Source: Streptomyces sp. V3I8
GTDB lineage: Bacteria > Actinomycetota > Actinomycetes > Streptomycetales > Streptomycetaceae
NCBI RefSeq assembly: GCF_030817535.1
Contig: NZ_JAUSZL010000002.1
Span: 2,852,001-2,916,000, forward strand
DNA length: 64,000 nucleotides
Reading direction: 5' to 3'
Made by a program: the position numbers and the translations under genes. Positions 1 to 7,296 of this stretch are shown here, piece after piece. Within the stretch, counting starts at the first letter, position 1, and every line of letters starts with the position of its first letter. The notes beneath the pieces are model-generated. The model had not been told where the DNA came from, made no database searches, and worked only from the letters and a program-made list of their open reading frames with translations.

Positions 1-1
1 C

Positions 2-676
2 GACAACTTCGACGCGGTCCTCAAGCCGGACATCACCTTCACACCGCTGCTCAACAGCCTCCTGCTGTGCGGCAGCGCGACCCTGCTGACGGTGGTCTGC
101 GCGGCGCTGGCGGCGTACCCGCTCTCGCGCTTCCGGTCCCGGCTGAACCGGCCGTTCCTGCTCACGATCCTCTTCGCGACGAGCCTGCCGATCACCGCGA
201 TCATGGTTCCGGTGTACGCGCTGTTCGTCCAGGTGAACCTGATCGACACCATGCAGGGCACGATCTTCTTCTTCACCGCGTCCCAGCTGCCGTTCGCCAT
301 CTGGCTGATGAAGAACTTCATGGACGGTGTGCCGAAGGAGCTGGAGGAGGCGGCCTGGACGGACGGCGCCTCGTCGTTGCAGTCGCTGCTGCGCATCGTG
401 CTGCCCTTGATGGGCCCGGGCATCGCGGTGGTGACCGTCTTCTCGTTCGTGGCGATGTGGGGGAACTTCTTCGTCCCGTTCATGCTGCTGCTCTCACCGG
501 ACCAGATGCCGGCGTCGGTGAGCATCAACGACTTCTTCGGCAACCGCGGGACGGTGGTCTACGGGCAGCTCGCCGCGTTCTCGATCATCTACTCGACGCC
601 GGTGATCCTGCTGTACGTGCTGGTGGCGCGGCGCCTGGGCGGCGGGTTCGCGCTGGGCGGGGCGGTCAAGGGCTGA
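2..676 (+). CDS. Carbohydrate ABC transporter permease (MalG-like), 5' truncated
   Basis: Inner-membrane permease of a binding-protein-dependent sugar importer. The reading frame is already open at base 2, so the N-terminus lies outside the window; 224 codons plus the stop at 674-676 are present. The visible part has at least five hydrophobic segments. It carries the permease EAA loop (EEAAWTDGASSLQSLLRIVLP) at about bases 350-410, which docks the ATPase. Family members are about 275-300 residues, so roughly the first quarter is missing. The solute-binding protein and the other permease presumably lie upstream of the window. The substrate cannot be deduced. Confidence 0.93.
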   Translation, partial: DNFDAVLKPDITFTPLLNSLLLCGSATLLTVVCAALAAYPLSRFRSRLNRPFLLTILFATSLPITAIMVPVYALFVQVNLIDTMQGTIFFFTASQLPFAIWLMKNFMDGVPKELEEAAWTDGASSLQSLLRIVLPLMGPGIAVVTVFSFVAMWGNFFVPFMLLLSPDQMPASVSINDFFGNRGTVVYGQLAAFSIIYSTPVILLYVLVARRLGGGFALGGAVKG

Positions 677-725
677 CCGCCCCGCCAGGGCCGGCGCCGG
701 CCGTGGTGCCGACGCCGCTCGTCGG

Positions 726-3116
726 TCAGCTGGTGGTCACCGCCGTGTCGTCGACGACGAAGCTGGTCTGCAGGGAGGTGTCCTCCACGCCGCTGAACTT
801 CAGGGCGACGGTGGACCCCGCGAACGAGGACAGGTCGAAGGTCTTCTGGACGTACCCCGTGGCCTTGTTGAGGTTCGAGTAGGTCGCGAGGGTGGTGGAG
901 CCCGCGGTGACGGTCAGCTTGTCGTAGGCGGTGCTGGTGGACGTCTCCGCGCTGTCGATGTGCAGCCAGAAGGTGAAGGAGGCCTTGCAGCCGCTCGGGA
1001 CGGTCACCGACTGGGAGAGCGTGTCGGTGTGGGTGCTGCCGTAGCCGTCCAGCCAGGCCTTGTACGAACCGCCGTGGGCGGCCTGGCCGGTGGAGCTGGT
1101 GATGACACCGCTGGACGCCGTCCAGGTGGTGGCGCCGGACTCGAAGCCGGCGTTGCCGAGCAGCTGCGCCGGGGTGCAGGTGCCGCCGCCGGTGGGACTG
1201 ACGGTCCAGGTGAAGCTGGCGGTGCCCTTCGCGCCGGTGCTGTCGGTGACGGTGACGACGGTGCTGTAGGTCCCGGCGGCGGTCGGGGTGCCGGTGATCG
1301 CGCCGGAGCCGCTGATCGACAGGCCGGTGGGCAGGCCGGTGGCCGCGTAGGTCAGTGAGCCGCTGTTGCTGCTGCTCGCGGAGACCTGCAGGCTGACGGC
1401 GGTGCCGACGGTGGAGGACTGGCTGCCCGGGTTGGTGACGGTGACGCCGCCCGTCGGCGGGGTGACGTGGCTGCCGACGTTGATGCCGGCGAAGGCGTTC
1501 GCGACACCCGCGTACTGGGTGGAGTTCGCCCCGTACAGGGAGGTCGCGGCGTTCAGGGCGGCGGTGCGGGCGCCGGCGTAGTTGGTGCTGGACGTCATGT
1601 ACGTCGTCAGCGCCTTGTACCAGATCTGCAGGGCCGCGGCGCGGCCGATGCCGGCGACGGCGACCCCGTCGGAGGTCGGGCTGTTGTACGTGACGCCGTT
1701 GACGGTCTTGCTGCCGCTGCCCTCGGAGAGCAGGTAGAACATGTGGTTCGCCGGGCCCGAGGAGTAGTGGACGTCCAGGTTGCCGAGGCCGGAGTACCAG
1801 CTGTCGGAGGAGCCGCCGTCCTTGTCCGGCTCGTCCATGTAGCGCAGCGGGGTGCCGTCGCCGTTGATGTTGATCTTCTCGCCGATGAGGTAGTCGCCGA
1901 CGTCGGTGGAGTTGTTCAGGTAGAACTCCACGCCGGTGCCGAAGATGTCGGAGGTCGCCTCGTTCAGCCCGCCCGACTCACCGGTGTAGTTCAGGTTCGC
2001 GGTGTTGGAGGTGACGCCGTGGCTCATCTCGTGGCCCGCGACGTCGATCGAGGTGAGCGCGTGGGTGCCGCCCGAGCCGTCGCCGTACGTCATGCAGAAG
2101 CAGCTGTCGTCCCAGAAGGCGTTGACGTACGCCGAGCTGTAGTGGACGCGGGAGTAGGCCGCGACGCCGTCGTTCTTGATGCCGCTGCGGCCGAAGGTGT
2201 TCTTGTAGAAGTCCCAGGTCGCCTGGGCGCCGTAGGCGGCGTCCGCTCCGGCGGTCTGGGTGTTGGAGCCGGATCCGTTGCCCCACACGTCGTCCGCGTC
2301 GGTCATCAGGCTGCCGGTGCCGGACGTGCCGCCGTTGAGCGAGTACGTCTTGTGTCCGCCGCGCGTGGTGTCGTACAGCTGGTACGTCGAACCGGACAGC
2401 GTGGTGCTCAGCGCGACCGTGCCGCTGTACTGGGTGTTGCCGGTGCCGGTCTTGACGTCCTCGTACCGGTACAGCTCCTTGCCGGTGCTCGCGTCGGTGA
2501 TCACGTGCAGCCGGCTGGGCGTGCCGTCGTGCTGGAGGCCGCCGACCACGGTCTCCCAGGCGAGTGCGGGCGCGCCGCTGCCCGCCCAGATCACCTTGCG
2601 GGCGCTGTCGGCGGTGGCCCCGTCCGCGTCGAGCGCCCTGGCGGCCTTGAGGGCCTTGCCCTGGGCGGCCGTCTTGGTGAACGTCGCGGTGGTGGAGGCG
2701 ACCTTGACGGTGCGCCGGTTGTTGAAGGTGGTGCTCACCGTGCCGGATGCGTCGGCGGCGGGCGGGGTGTGCACGACCAGGTCGCCGCCGAGCACCGGCA
2801 GGCCGGCATAGGTGCGCTCGTAGCGGGTGTGCAGGGTGCCGTCCCGGTCCTTGACGACGTCCCTGGCGACCAGCTTCTCCTTGGCCTCCAGGCCCAGGAC
2901 GCCGGCGGTCGCGGGGGTCTTCTTCGACGCGCTCGCGAGCAGCGCGGCGTGCTGGGCCGGGCTGAGCTTCGTCTGCAGTCCCCCGGTGCGCAGGGGGGAG
3001 GGGTGGGCGGCGGCGGGTTCGGCGGACGCGGGGCCGGTCTGGACACCGACGGCCAGCAGGGCGGCGGTGGCCACCAGGGCTCCGGCCGCGGTCGCCCGGC
3101 GGGGGATTCGTCTCAC
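726..3116 (-). CDS. Secreted neutral zinc metallopeptidase, M4 (thermolysin) family
   Basis: Extracellular endopeptidase of 796 residues. I chose the GTG at 3116 because AGGAG sits 5 nt upstream and a signal peptide follows at once (MRRIPRR, hydrophobic core, ASA cleavage near residue 32). The open frame runs further upstream to 3302 but without secretion logic. Order: signal peptide, FTP/PepSY propeptide (about 60-230), peptidase M4 domain with HEMSH and a downstream NEATSD glutamate ligand, an Ig-like putative-binding domain (sequence rich in TGLPTGLSISG), and a C-terminal beta-sandwich of about 150 residues starting CTPAQLLGNAGFESG. The last two modules probably anchor substrate or cell wall. 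A 20-bp palindrome at 3278-3297 lies upstream and may be its operator. Confidence 0.94.
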   Translation of the reverse strand: MRRIPRRATAAGALVATAALLAVGVQTGPASAEPAAAHPSPLRTGGLQTKLSPAQHAALLASASKKTPATAGVLGLEAKEKLVARDVVKDRDGTLHTRYERTYAGLPVLGGDLVVHTPPAADASGTVSTTFNNRRTVKVASTTATFTKTAAQGKALKAARALDADGATADSARKVIWAGSGAPALAWETVVGGLQHDGTPSRLHVITDASTGKELYRYEDVKTGTGNTQYSGTVALSTTLSGSTYQLYDTTRGGHKTYSLNGGTSGTGSLMTDADDVWGNGSGSNTQTAGADAAYGAQATWDFYKNTFGRSGIKNDGVAAYSRVHYSSAYVNAFWDDSCFCMTYGDGSGGTHALTSIDVAGHEMSHGVTSNTANLNYTGESGGLNEATSDIFGTGVEFYLNNSTDVGDYLIGEKININGDGTPLRYMDEPDKDGGSSDSWYSGLGNLDVHYSSGPANHMFYLLSEGSGSKTVNGVTYNSPTSDGVAVAGIGRAAALQIWYKALTTYMTSSTNYAGARTAALNAATSLYGANSTQYAGVANAFAGINVGSHVTPPTGGVTVTNPGSQSSTVGTAVSLQVSASSSNSGSLTYAATGLPTGLSISGSGAITGTPTAAGTYSTVVTVTDSTGAKGTASFTWTVSPTGGGTCTPAQLLGNAGFESGATTWTASSGVITSSTGQAAHGGSYKAWLDGYGSTHTDTLSQSVTVPSGCKASFTFWLHIDSAETSTSTAYDKLTVTAGSTTLATYSNLNKATGYVQKTFDLSSFAGSTVALKFSGVEDTSLQTSFVVDDTAVTTS

Positions 3117-3277
3117 TCGTACTCCTACTGCGACGGCCGCGGATGGCGGCCGGTGACAGCCCGGACAGACGGGATGTGCTGTCCGGGACGAGCTGAGCAG
3201 GCTGAGCAGGGGGTGCGGGCCCAAGGGCACGGAGCGGGCTGGGGGACCCGCGCCGTGGCTGGGGGAAGGGTCGCACT

Positions 3278-3297
3278 GCTGACCTGTACATGTCAGC
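3278..3297. promoter_or_regulatory. 20-bp near-perfect palindrome upstream of the M4 peptidase
   Basis: GCTGACCTGTACATGTCAGC is symmetric except for one base pair in each half. It lies about 160 bp upstream of the peptidase start and just past the end of the M1 peptidase gene. A related core (GACATGTACA read on the minus strand) occurs upstream of the M1 gene. Operator function is inferred from symmetry and position only. Confidence 0.5.
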
Positions 3298-3367
3298 AGC
3301 ACGCAGGGTGAACGAGGGTTATCCCTCTACCGCAGGGGCCGCGGGGCACGGACACGGGCGGTACGGG

Positions 3368-4777
3368 TCACAGAGCGGGCCTGCCCGTCGTGAACAGCCA
3401 CGTCCCGAACAGGTCGTCGAGCTGCTGTCCGGAGACCTTCTCGGCGAGGCGGACGAAGTCGGCGGTGTTCGCGTCGCCGTAGCGGTGCAGCTTCGTCCAG
3501 GCCGGCAGGAGCTCGAAGAAGGCGGTGTCCCCGATGCGCTCGCGCAGTACCTGGAGCGTCATCGCGCCGCGCTGGTAGACCGCCGAGGCGAACATGGTGT
3601 CGCGCTGCGGGTCGCCGACCTCGATCTGCCAGAAGGCGCTGTCGGCGGGGCGGGCGGCGTAGGCGGCGAGGAAGGAGTCGTGCGCCGAGCGGGTGCCCTG
3701 GTGTTCGGCCCACAGCCACTGGGCGTAGGTGGCGAAGCCCTCGTTGAGCCAGATGTGCTGCCAGCGCTCCACCGACACCGAGTCGCCGAACCACTGGTGG
3801 GCCAGCTCGTGCACGATCGTCGACTCGCTGCGCACGGCCGAGTAGACGGGCTTGCTCTGCACCTCCAGGGAGAACCCGGCGGCGGGCATGTCGTCGACGA
3901 TCGCGCCGGTCTCCTCGAACGGGTACGGCCCGAACACCTGCGACCAGTAGTCGGTCGCCGCGGCCGTGACGGCGTACACGTCGACGGCGTTGCTGTCGGC
4001 CAGCGTCGGGTCGACGGCGACGTAGATCGGTGTGCCGCCCGGGGTCCGGCCGGTCCTGACGTCGAACTTCCCGATGGTGGCGGTCGCCAGGTAGGTCGCC
4101 ATGGGCCGGGACTCACGCCAGTGGGCGTACGTCGAACCGCCCTTGTCGTACGTCGAGACGAGCCGGCCGTTGGAGACACCGGTCAGGCCCTTGGGGGCCT
4201 TGATGCGGATGTCGTAGGTGGCCTTGTCGGACGGGTGGTCGCTGGACGGGAACCAGGTGGAGGCGGCGTTGGGTTCGCAGGCGACGAAGACGCCGTCGCC
4301 GGTCTTCATCCAGCCGTAGTCCGAGCCGAACACGATCGGGCCGGTGAGGGGTTCGGGGACGCCGCCGTAGGTGACCGTGACCGTGAAGTCGCGGTTCTTG
4401 GCGAGCGCGCCCCGCGGGGTGACGCGCAGTTCGTCGCCGTCCCGCGTGAACGCGGCAGGCCTGCCGTTCACCTCGACCTTCGTGACCTCCAGTCGCTGCA
4501 GGTCGAGGTCGAAGGACGACAGGCGCATGGTGGCGCGCGCGGTGAGGGTGGTGCGCCCGTCGAGGCGGTCGGTGCCGGGGTCGTAAGCGATGTCGAGGGC
4601 GTAGTGGCGGGCGTCGAAGCCGCCGTTGCCGAGCAGCGGGAAATACAGGTCGCCGACGCCGGGGGCGCCCGGGGTGGGGGCGGAGCCGGCGGCGACGGCG
4701 AAGAAGGAGGCCACCGCGGTGGCGGCGGCGACTGCACGTACGGAACGTGCCGAACGTCTCGGACGCGGGAGTGCCAT
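3368..4777 (-). CDS. Secreted M1-family metallo-aminopeptidase
   Basis: Extracellular zinc aminopeptidase of 469 residues. The ATG at 4777 is preceded by an AGGGGA ribosome site about 7 nt away. The N-terminus is a typical signal peptide (Arg-rich, then AVAAATAVASFFAVAAG). The zinc site HELAH is at residues 323-327 with the third ligand in NEGFA (E346). The usual substrate-binding GAMEN motif appears as GFSLE (about 301-305), a variant seen in short M1 proteins. It is much shorter than PepN-type enzymes (about 850) because the large C-terminal helical domain is absent. It is transcribed in the same direction as the M4 peptidase but 251 bp separate them, so they are probably separate units. 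Confidence 0.93.
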   Translation of the reverse strand: MALPRPRRSARSVRAVAAATAVASFFAVAAGSAPTPGAPGVGDLYFPLLGNGGFDARHYALDIAYDPGTDRLDGRTTLTARATMRLSSFDLDLQRLEVTKVEVNGRPAAFTRDGDELRVTPRGALAKNRDFTVTVTYGGVPEPLTGPIVFGSDYGWMKTGDGVFVACEPNAASTWFPSSDHPSDKATYDIRIKAPKGLTGVSNGRLVSTYDKGGSTYAHWRESRPMATYLATATIGKFDVRTGRTPGGTPIYVAVDPTLADSNAVDVYAVTAAATDYWSQVFGPYPFEETGAIVDDMPAAGFSLEVQSKPVYSAVRSESTIVHELAHQWFGDSVSVERWQHIWLNEGFATYAQWLWAEHQGTRSAHDSFLAAYAARPADSAFWQIEVGDPQRDTMFASAVYQRGAMTLQVLRERIGDTAFFELLPAWTKLHRYGDANTADFVRLAEKVSGQQLDDLFGTWLFTTGRPAL

Positions 4778-4847
4778 GTGTCGTCCCCTTCGATCGTGTG
4801 CCGATCAGACGAAACGGTCACGCAGACTCTCCGGCCTTCCGTACGGA

Positions 4848-4857
4848 CATGTACATG
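4848..4857. promoter_or_regulatory. Palindrome CATGTACATG upstream of the M1 peptidase
   Basis: Perfect 10-bp palindrome about 70-80 bp upstream of the ATG at 4777. Its flanks give GGACATGTACATGAC, which shares GACATGTACA with the palindrome upstream of the M4 peptidase. It may be a common operator for the two secreted peptidases; this is inference. Confidence 0.4.
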
Positions 4858-4975
4858 ACTTTGCCAAACCACGGGCCCTCGCCGGATGGACCATTACCGA
4901 GCACCGCCACCGGGCACCGGGCACCGGCTGATTCGCGCCGCGCGTCGCGATGCCGCGCGCGACCGCCGGGCGCAC

Positions 4976-5007
4976 GCCGAAGGGGCGGACGGGGACGCCC
5001 CTTCGGC
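4976..5007. other. 12-bp perfect hairpin in divergent intergenic DNA
   Basis: GCCGAAGGGGCG (4976-4987) pairs exactly with CGCCCCTTCGGC (4996-5007) around an 8-nt loop. It lies between two divergent genes, so it is not the terminator of an annotated gene. It could end an unrecognised small RNA or attenuate the regulator transcript. Confidence 0.5.
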
Positions 5008-5262
5008 ACCGGCCGGCCGCGAGCGCCCGCCCCGCGGCCGGCGGGCGTCCCCGCGCCTGCCCATCGGCGCTGCTCACGCGGCATGCCGGAGCGCCGCGGG
5101 CCCGGTACGTCACGGCCGCCGGCGCACGCCGCACCGGATCCGGACACGTCGGCCGGTTCACGGGTCCACCGGACGCCCGTCCGAAACCGTAGCTTCGTAC
5201 AATCCGTGATCCTGGCCGAACAGAACGTAGTCATCGCAGCCCCGGGCCCGTACGTTGTGCGC

Positions 5263-5973
5263 GTGCACCAAGAGTCGACCCCCCGGCCCACCCTGCCCTT
5301 CGACGCCCCGGCCGCCCGCGCGCTGCGCACCGCCCTCGGCATGGGGCCCGAGCACGTCGCGTACGGGATGCGGACCTCTTTCGGACTGCCCCATGTGACA
5401 CCCGACCTGGTCGTCGCCTGGGAACGCGGTTCGGCCAGTCCGGGCACCGGTGAACTGACCGCGCTGGCGGGCGTGTTGTGGTGCTCTCCGGGTGAACTCG
5501 TCGGCGCGCCCAGGACCCTGCGCGAGCACCGCGTCGTACGGGGTCTCGCGGCCGACGACGTCGCGCGGGCCGTGGGGCTCGAACTCCTCGCGTACATACG
5601 GATGGAGGAGGCGGACGAGTGGCGCGGCAGCGAGCGGCAGTCTGCGGCGCTCGCCGAGGTGCTCACCCTCTCGCCGGCCGACCGCGTCACGGTCACCGGG
5701 CTCGGGCCGAAGCTCGCGGGGATGCTGCGCGGTGCGGTCACGACACGCTGGCAGGCGTACGTCCGCCCGGTGGCCAGGCTGCTGCCGATGGAGCGGCGGA
5801 CCGTGGGGCACGCGCTGCGGGCGATGCACACCGCGTACCAGGGGCAGATGGTGACGACGCTGAGCTGGGGCCGCGACGTGGCGGCCGCCGACGCCGAGGA
5901 CGCGGGCCGGGACTTCCTGGACCGCGTCGTCGAGCACTTCTGGTCGACGGTCCGGCACGAGAGCGGCCGCTGA
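5263..5973 (+). CDS. Helix-turn-helix (XRE-like) transcriptional regulator
   Basis: Predicted cytoplasmic DNA-binding protein of 236 residues. The N-terminal half looks like two XRE-type helix-turn-helix segments: ALRTALGMGPEHVAYGMRTSFG..TPDLVVAWERG, then LREHRVVRGLAADDVARAVGLE..YIRMEEADEWRG. The C-terminal half (about 135-236) is an alpha-helical domain I cannot name. The start is uncertain: GTG at 5257 and 5263 are both in frame, no good ribosome site is seen, and TACGTT at 5251-5256 could be a -10 box for a leaderless transcript at 5263. It converges on pfkA 61 bp away. The targets are unknown. Confidence 0.75.
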   Translation: MHQESTPRPTLPFDAPAARALRTALGMGPEHVAYGMRTSFGLPHVTPDLVVAWERGSASPGTGELTALAGVLWCSPGELVGAPRTLREHRVVRGLAADDVARAVGLELLAYIRMEEADEWRGSERQSAALAEVLTLSPADRVTVTGLGPKLAGMLRGAVTTRWQAYVRPVARLLPMERRTVGHALRAMHTAYQGQMVTTLSWGRDVAAADAEDAGRDFLDRVVEHFWSTVRHESGR

Positions 5974-6034
5974 CGGCCCGCTCCGCCCGGCGGTGCGTGT
6001 CCCCGGGCGGGAGACGGGGAGGGGGGCCCGGTCC

Positions 6035-7060
6035 TCAGAAGACCGACTCGGCCTCGTCCATCCGGTCCTTCGGGACCGTCTTCAGTTCCGTCACCGCCTC
6101 GGCCAGCGGGACCATCACCACGTCCGTGCCGCGCAGCGCCGTCATCCGGCCGAACTCACCGTGGTGCGCCGCCTCCACCGCGTGCCAGCCGAAGCGCGTC
6201 GCGAGCACCCGGTCGTACGCGGTCGGCGTGCCGCCCCGCTGGATGTGGCCGAGGATGACCGGCTTGGCCTCCTTGCCGAGGCGCCGCTCCAGCTCGTACG
6301 CCAGCGCCGTCCCGATGCCCTGGAAGCGCTCGTGGCCGAACTGGTCGATGGCGCCGTGGCCGTAGTCCATGGTGCCCTCTACGGGGTGCGCGCCCTCGGC
6401 CACGCACACGACCGCGAACTTCTTGCCGCGCGCGAAGCGCTCCTCGACCATCTTGATCAGGTCGGTCGGGTCGAAGGGCCGCTCGGGCAGGCAGATGCCG
6501 TGGGCGCCGGCGGCCATGCCGGACTCCAGCGCGATCCAGCCGGCGTGCCGGCCCATGACCTCGACGACCATCACCCGCTGGTGGGACTCGGCGGTCGTCT
6601 TGAGGCGGTCCATCGCCTCCGTGGCGACCCCGACGGCGGTGTCGAAGCCGAAGGTGCGGTCGGTCGACGAGATGTCGTTGTCGATCGTCTTGGGCACCCC
6701 GACCACCGGCAGGCCGGCGTCCGACAGCATCCGCGCCGCCGTGAGCGTGCCCTCGCCGCCGATCGGGATCAGTACGTCGATACCGAACTCGCGCGCCATG
6801 TCCTGCGCGTTCTCGCACGCCTCGCGCAGCCGGTCGCGCTGCAGGCGGGAGGAGCCGAGGATGGTGCCGCCGCGGGCCAGGATGCCGCTGACGGCGTCCA
6901 GGTCGAGGGAGCGGTAACGGCCTTCGAGCAGTCCCGCGTAGCCGTCCTCGAAGCCGACGACCTCGGCGCCGTAGTGGGTGACGGCCCGGTGCACGACCGA
7001 CCGGATCACGGCGTTCAGTCCCGGACAGTCGCCGCCTGCGGTGAGAACTCCGATGCGCAT
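6035..7060 (-). CDS. pfkA: 6-phosphofructokinase (ATP-type, PfkA)
   Basis: Cytoplasmic glycolytic enzyme that phosphorylates fructose 6-phosphate to the 1,6-bisphosphate; 341 residues, the usual length. Motifs: GGDCPGLN (9-16), GGEGT (101-105), PKTIDND with the catalytic Asp127, and MGRHAGW (169-175). Gly104 is the residue that marks ATP use, whereas Lys124 is typical of the pyrophosphate-using lineage. This mixed signature is, from memory, that of the S. coelicolor ATP-dependent PfkA2. It is divergent from pta with 236 bp between, so glycolytic and acetate genes may share control. Confidence 0.97.
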   Translation of the reverse strand: MRIGVLTAGGDCPGLNAVIRSVVHRAVTHYGAEVVGFEDGYAGLLEGRYRSLDLDAVSGILARGGTILGSSRLQRDRLREACENAQDMAREFGIDVLIPIGGEGTLTAARMLSDAGLPVVGVPKTIDNDISSTDRTFGFDTAVGVATEAMDRLKTTAESHQRVMVVEVMGRHAGWIALESGMAAGAHGICLPERPFDPTDLIKMVEERFARGKKFAVVCVAEGAHPVEGTMDYGHGAIDQFGHERFQGIGTALAYELERRLGKEAKPVILGHIQRGGTPTAYDRVLATRFGWHAVEAAHHGEFGRMTALRGTDVVMVPLAEAVTELKTVPKDRMDEAESVF

Positions 7061-7088
7061 CGTGCTGTGTCTCCTGCTCGCTGTTCGC

Positions 7089-7120
7089 TACGTACTGTCG
7101 ATACGTGCGGTTCGGTACGT
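7089..7120. promoter_or_regulatory. Three TACGT repeats in the pfkA-pta divergent promoter region
   Basis: TACGT occurs at 7089-7093, 7102-7106 and 7116-7120, spaced 13 and 14 bp, immediately upstream of pfkA. Regular spacing over little more than one helical turn suggests a repeated protein site, but the motif is short and the idea is speculative. Confidence 0.3.
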
Positions 7121-7296
7121 GAGAGCCGGTCCGATTGTTTCACGCGCGACAGGGGACCGCCGTCCGCGCCCTCCGTGACCTTCCGCGCCCCCGGCCTGAC
7201 GGGCGCCTTATCCATGCCCGGAGGTACTGTCAAGAGGGCTCGGCCGAGGGTACCCGGCCGCGGTCCGACCGACGTCTGAGGAAACGGAGAGCACGC

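Larger units (their letters stand above)
4778..5262. other. 485-bp divergent intergenic region (M1 peptidase / HTH regulator)
   Basis: No convincing gene. It contains the perfect palindrome CATGTACATG at 4848-4857, in the promoter zone of the M1 peptidase, and a strong 12-bp hairpin at 4976-5007. An open frame continues through the region in phase with the downstream regulator, but its residue composition (Arg/Pro/Gly-rich) is that of non-coding high-GC DNA. Confidence 0.6.

Noticed and set aside
1467..3311. 614-codon open frame antisense to the M4 peptidase
   Set aside because: Gly/Ala/Val/Arg-rich translation typical of antisense frames in high-GC genes; the peptidase has all family motifs.
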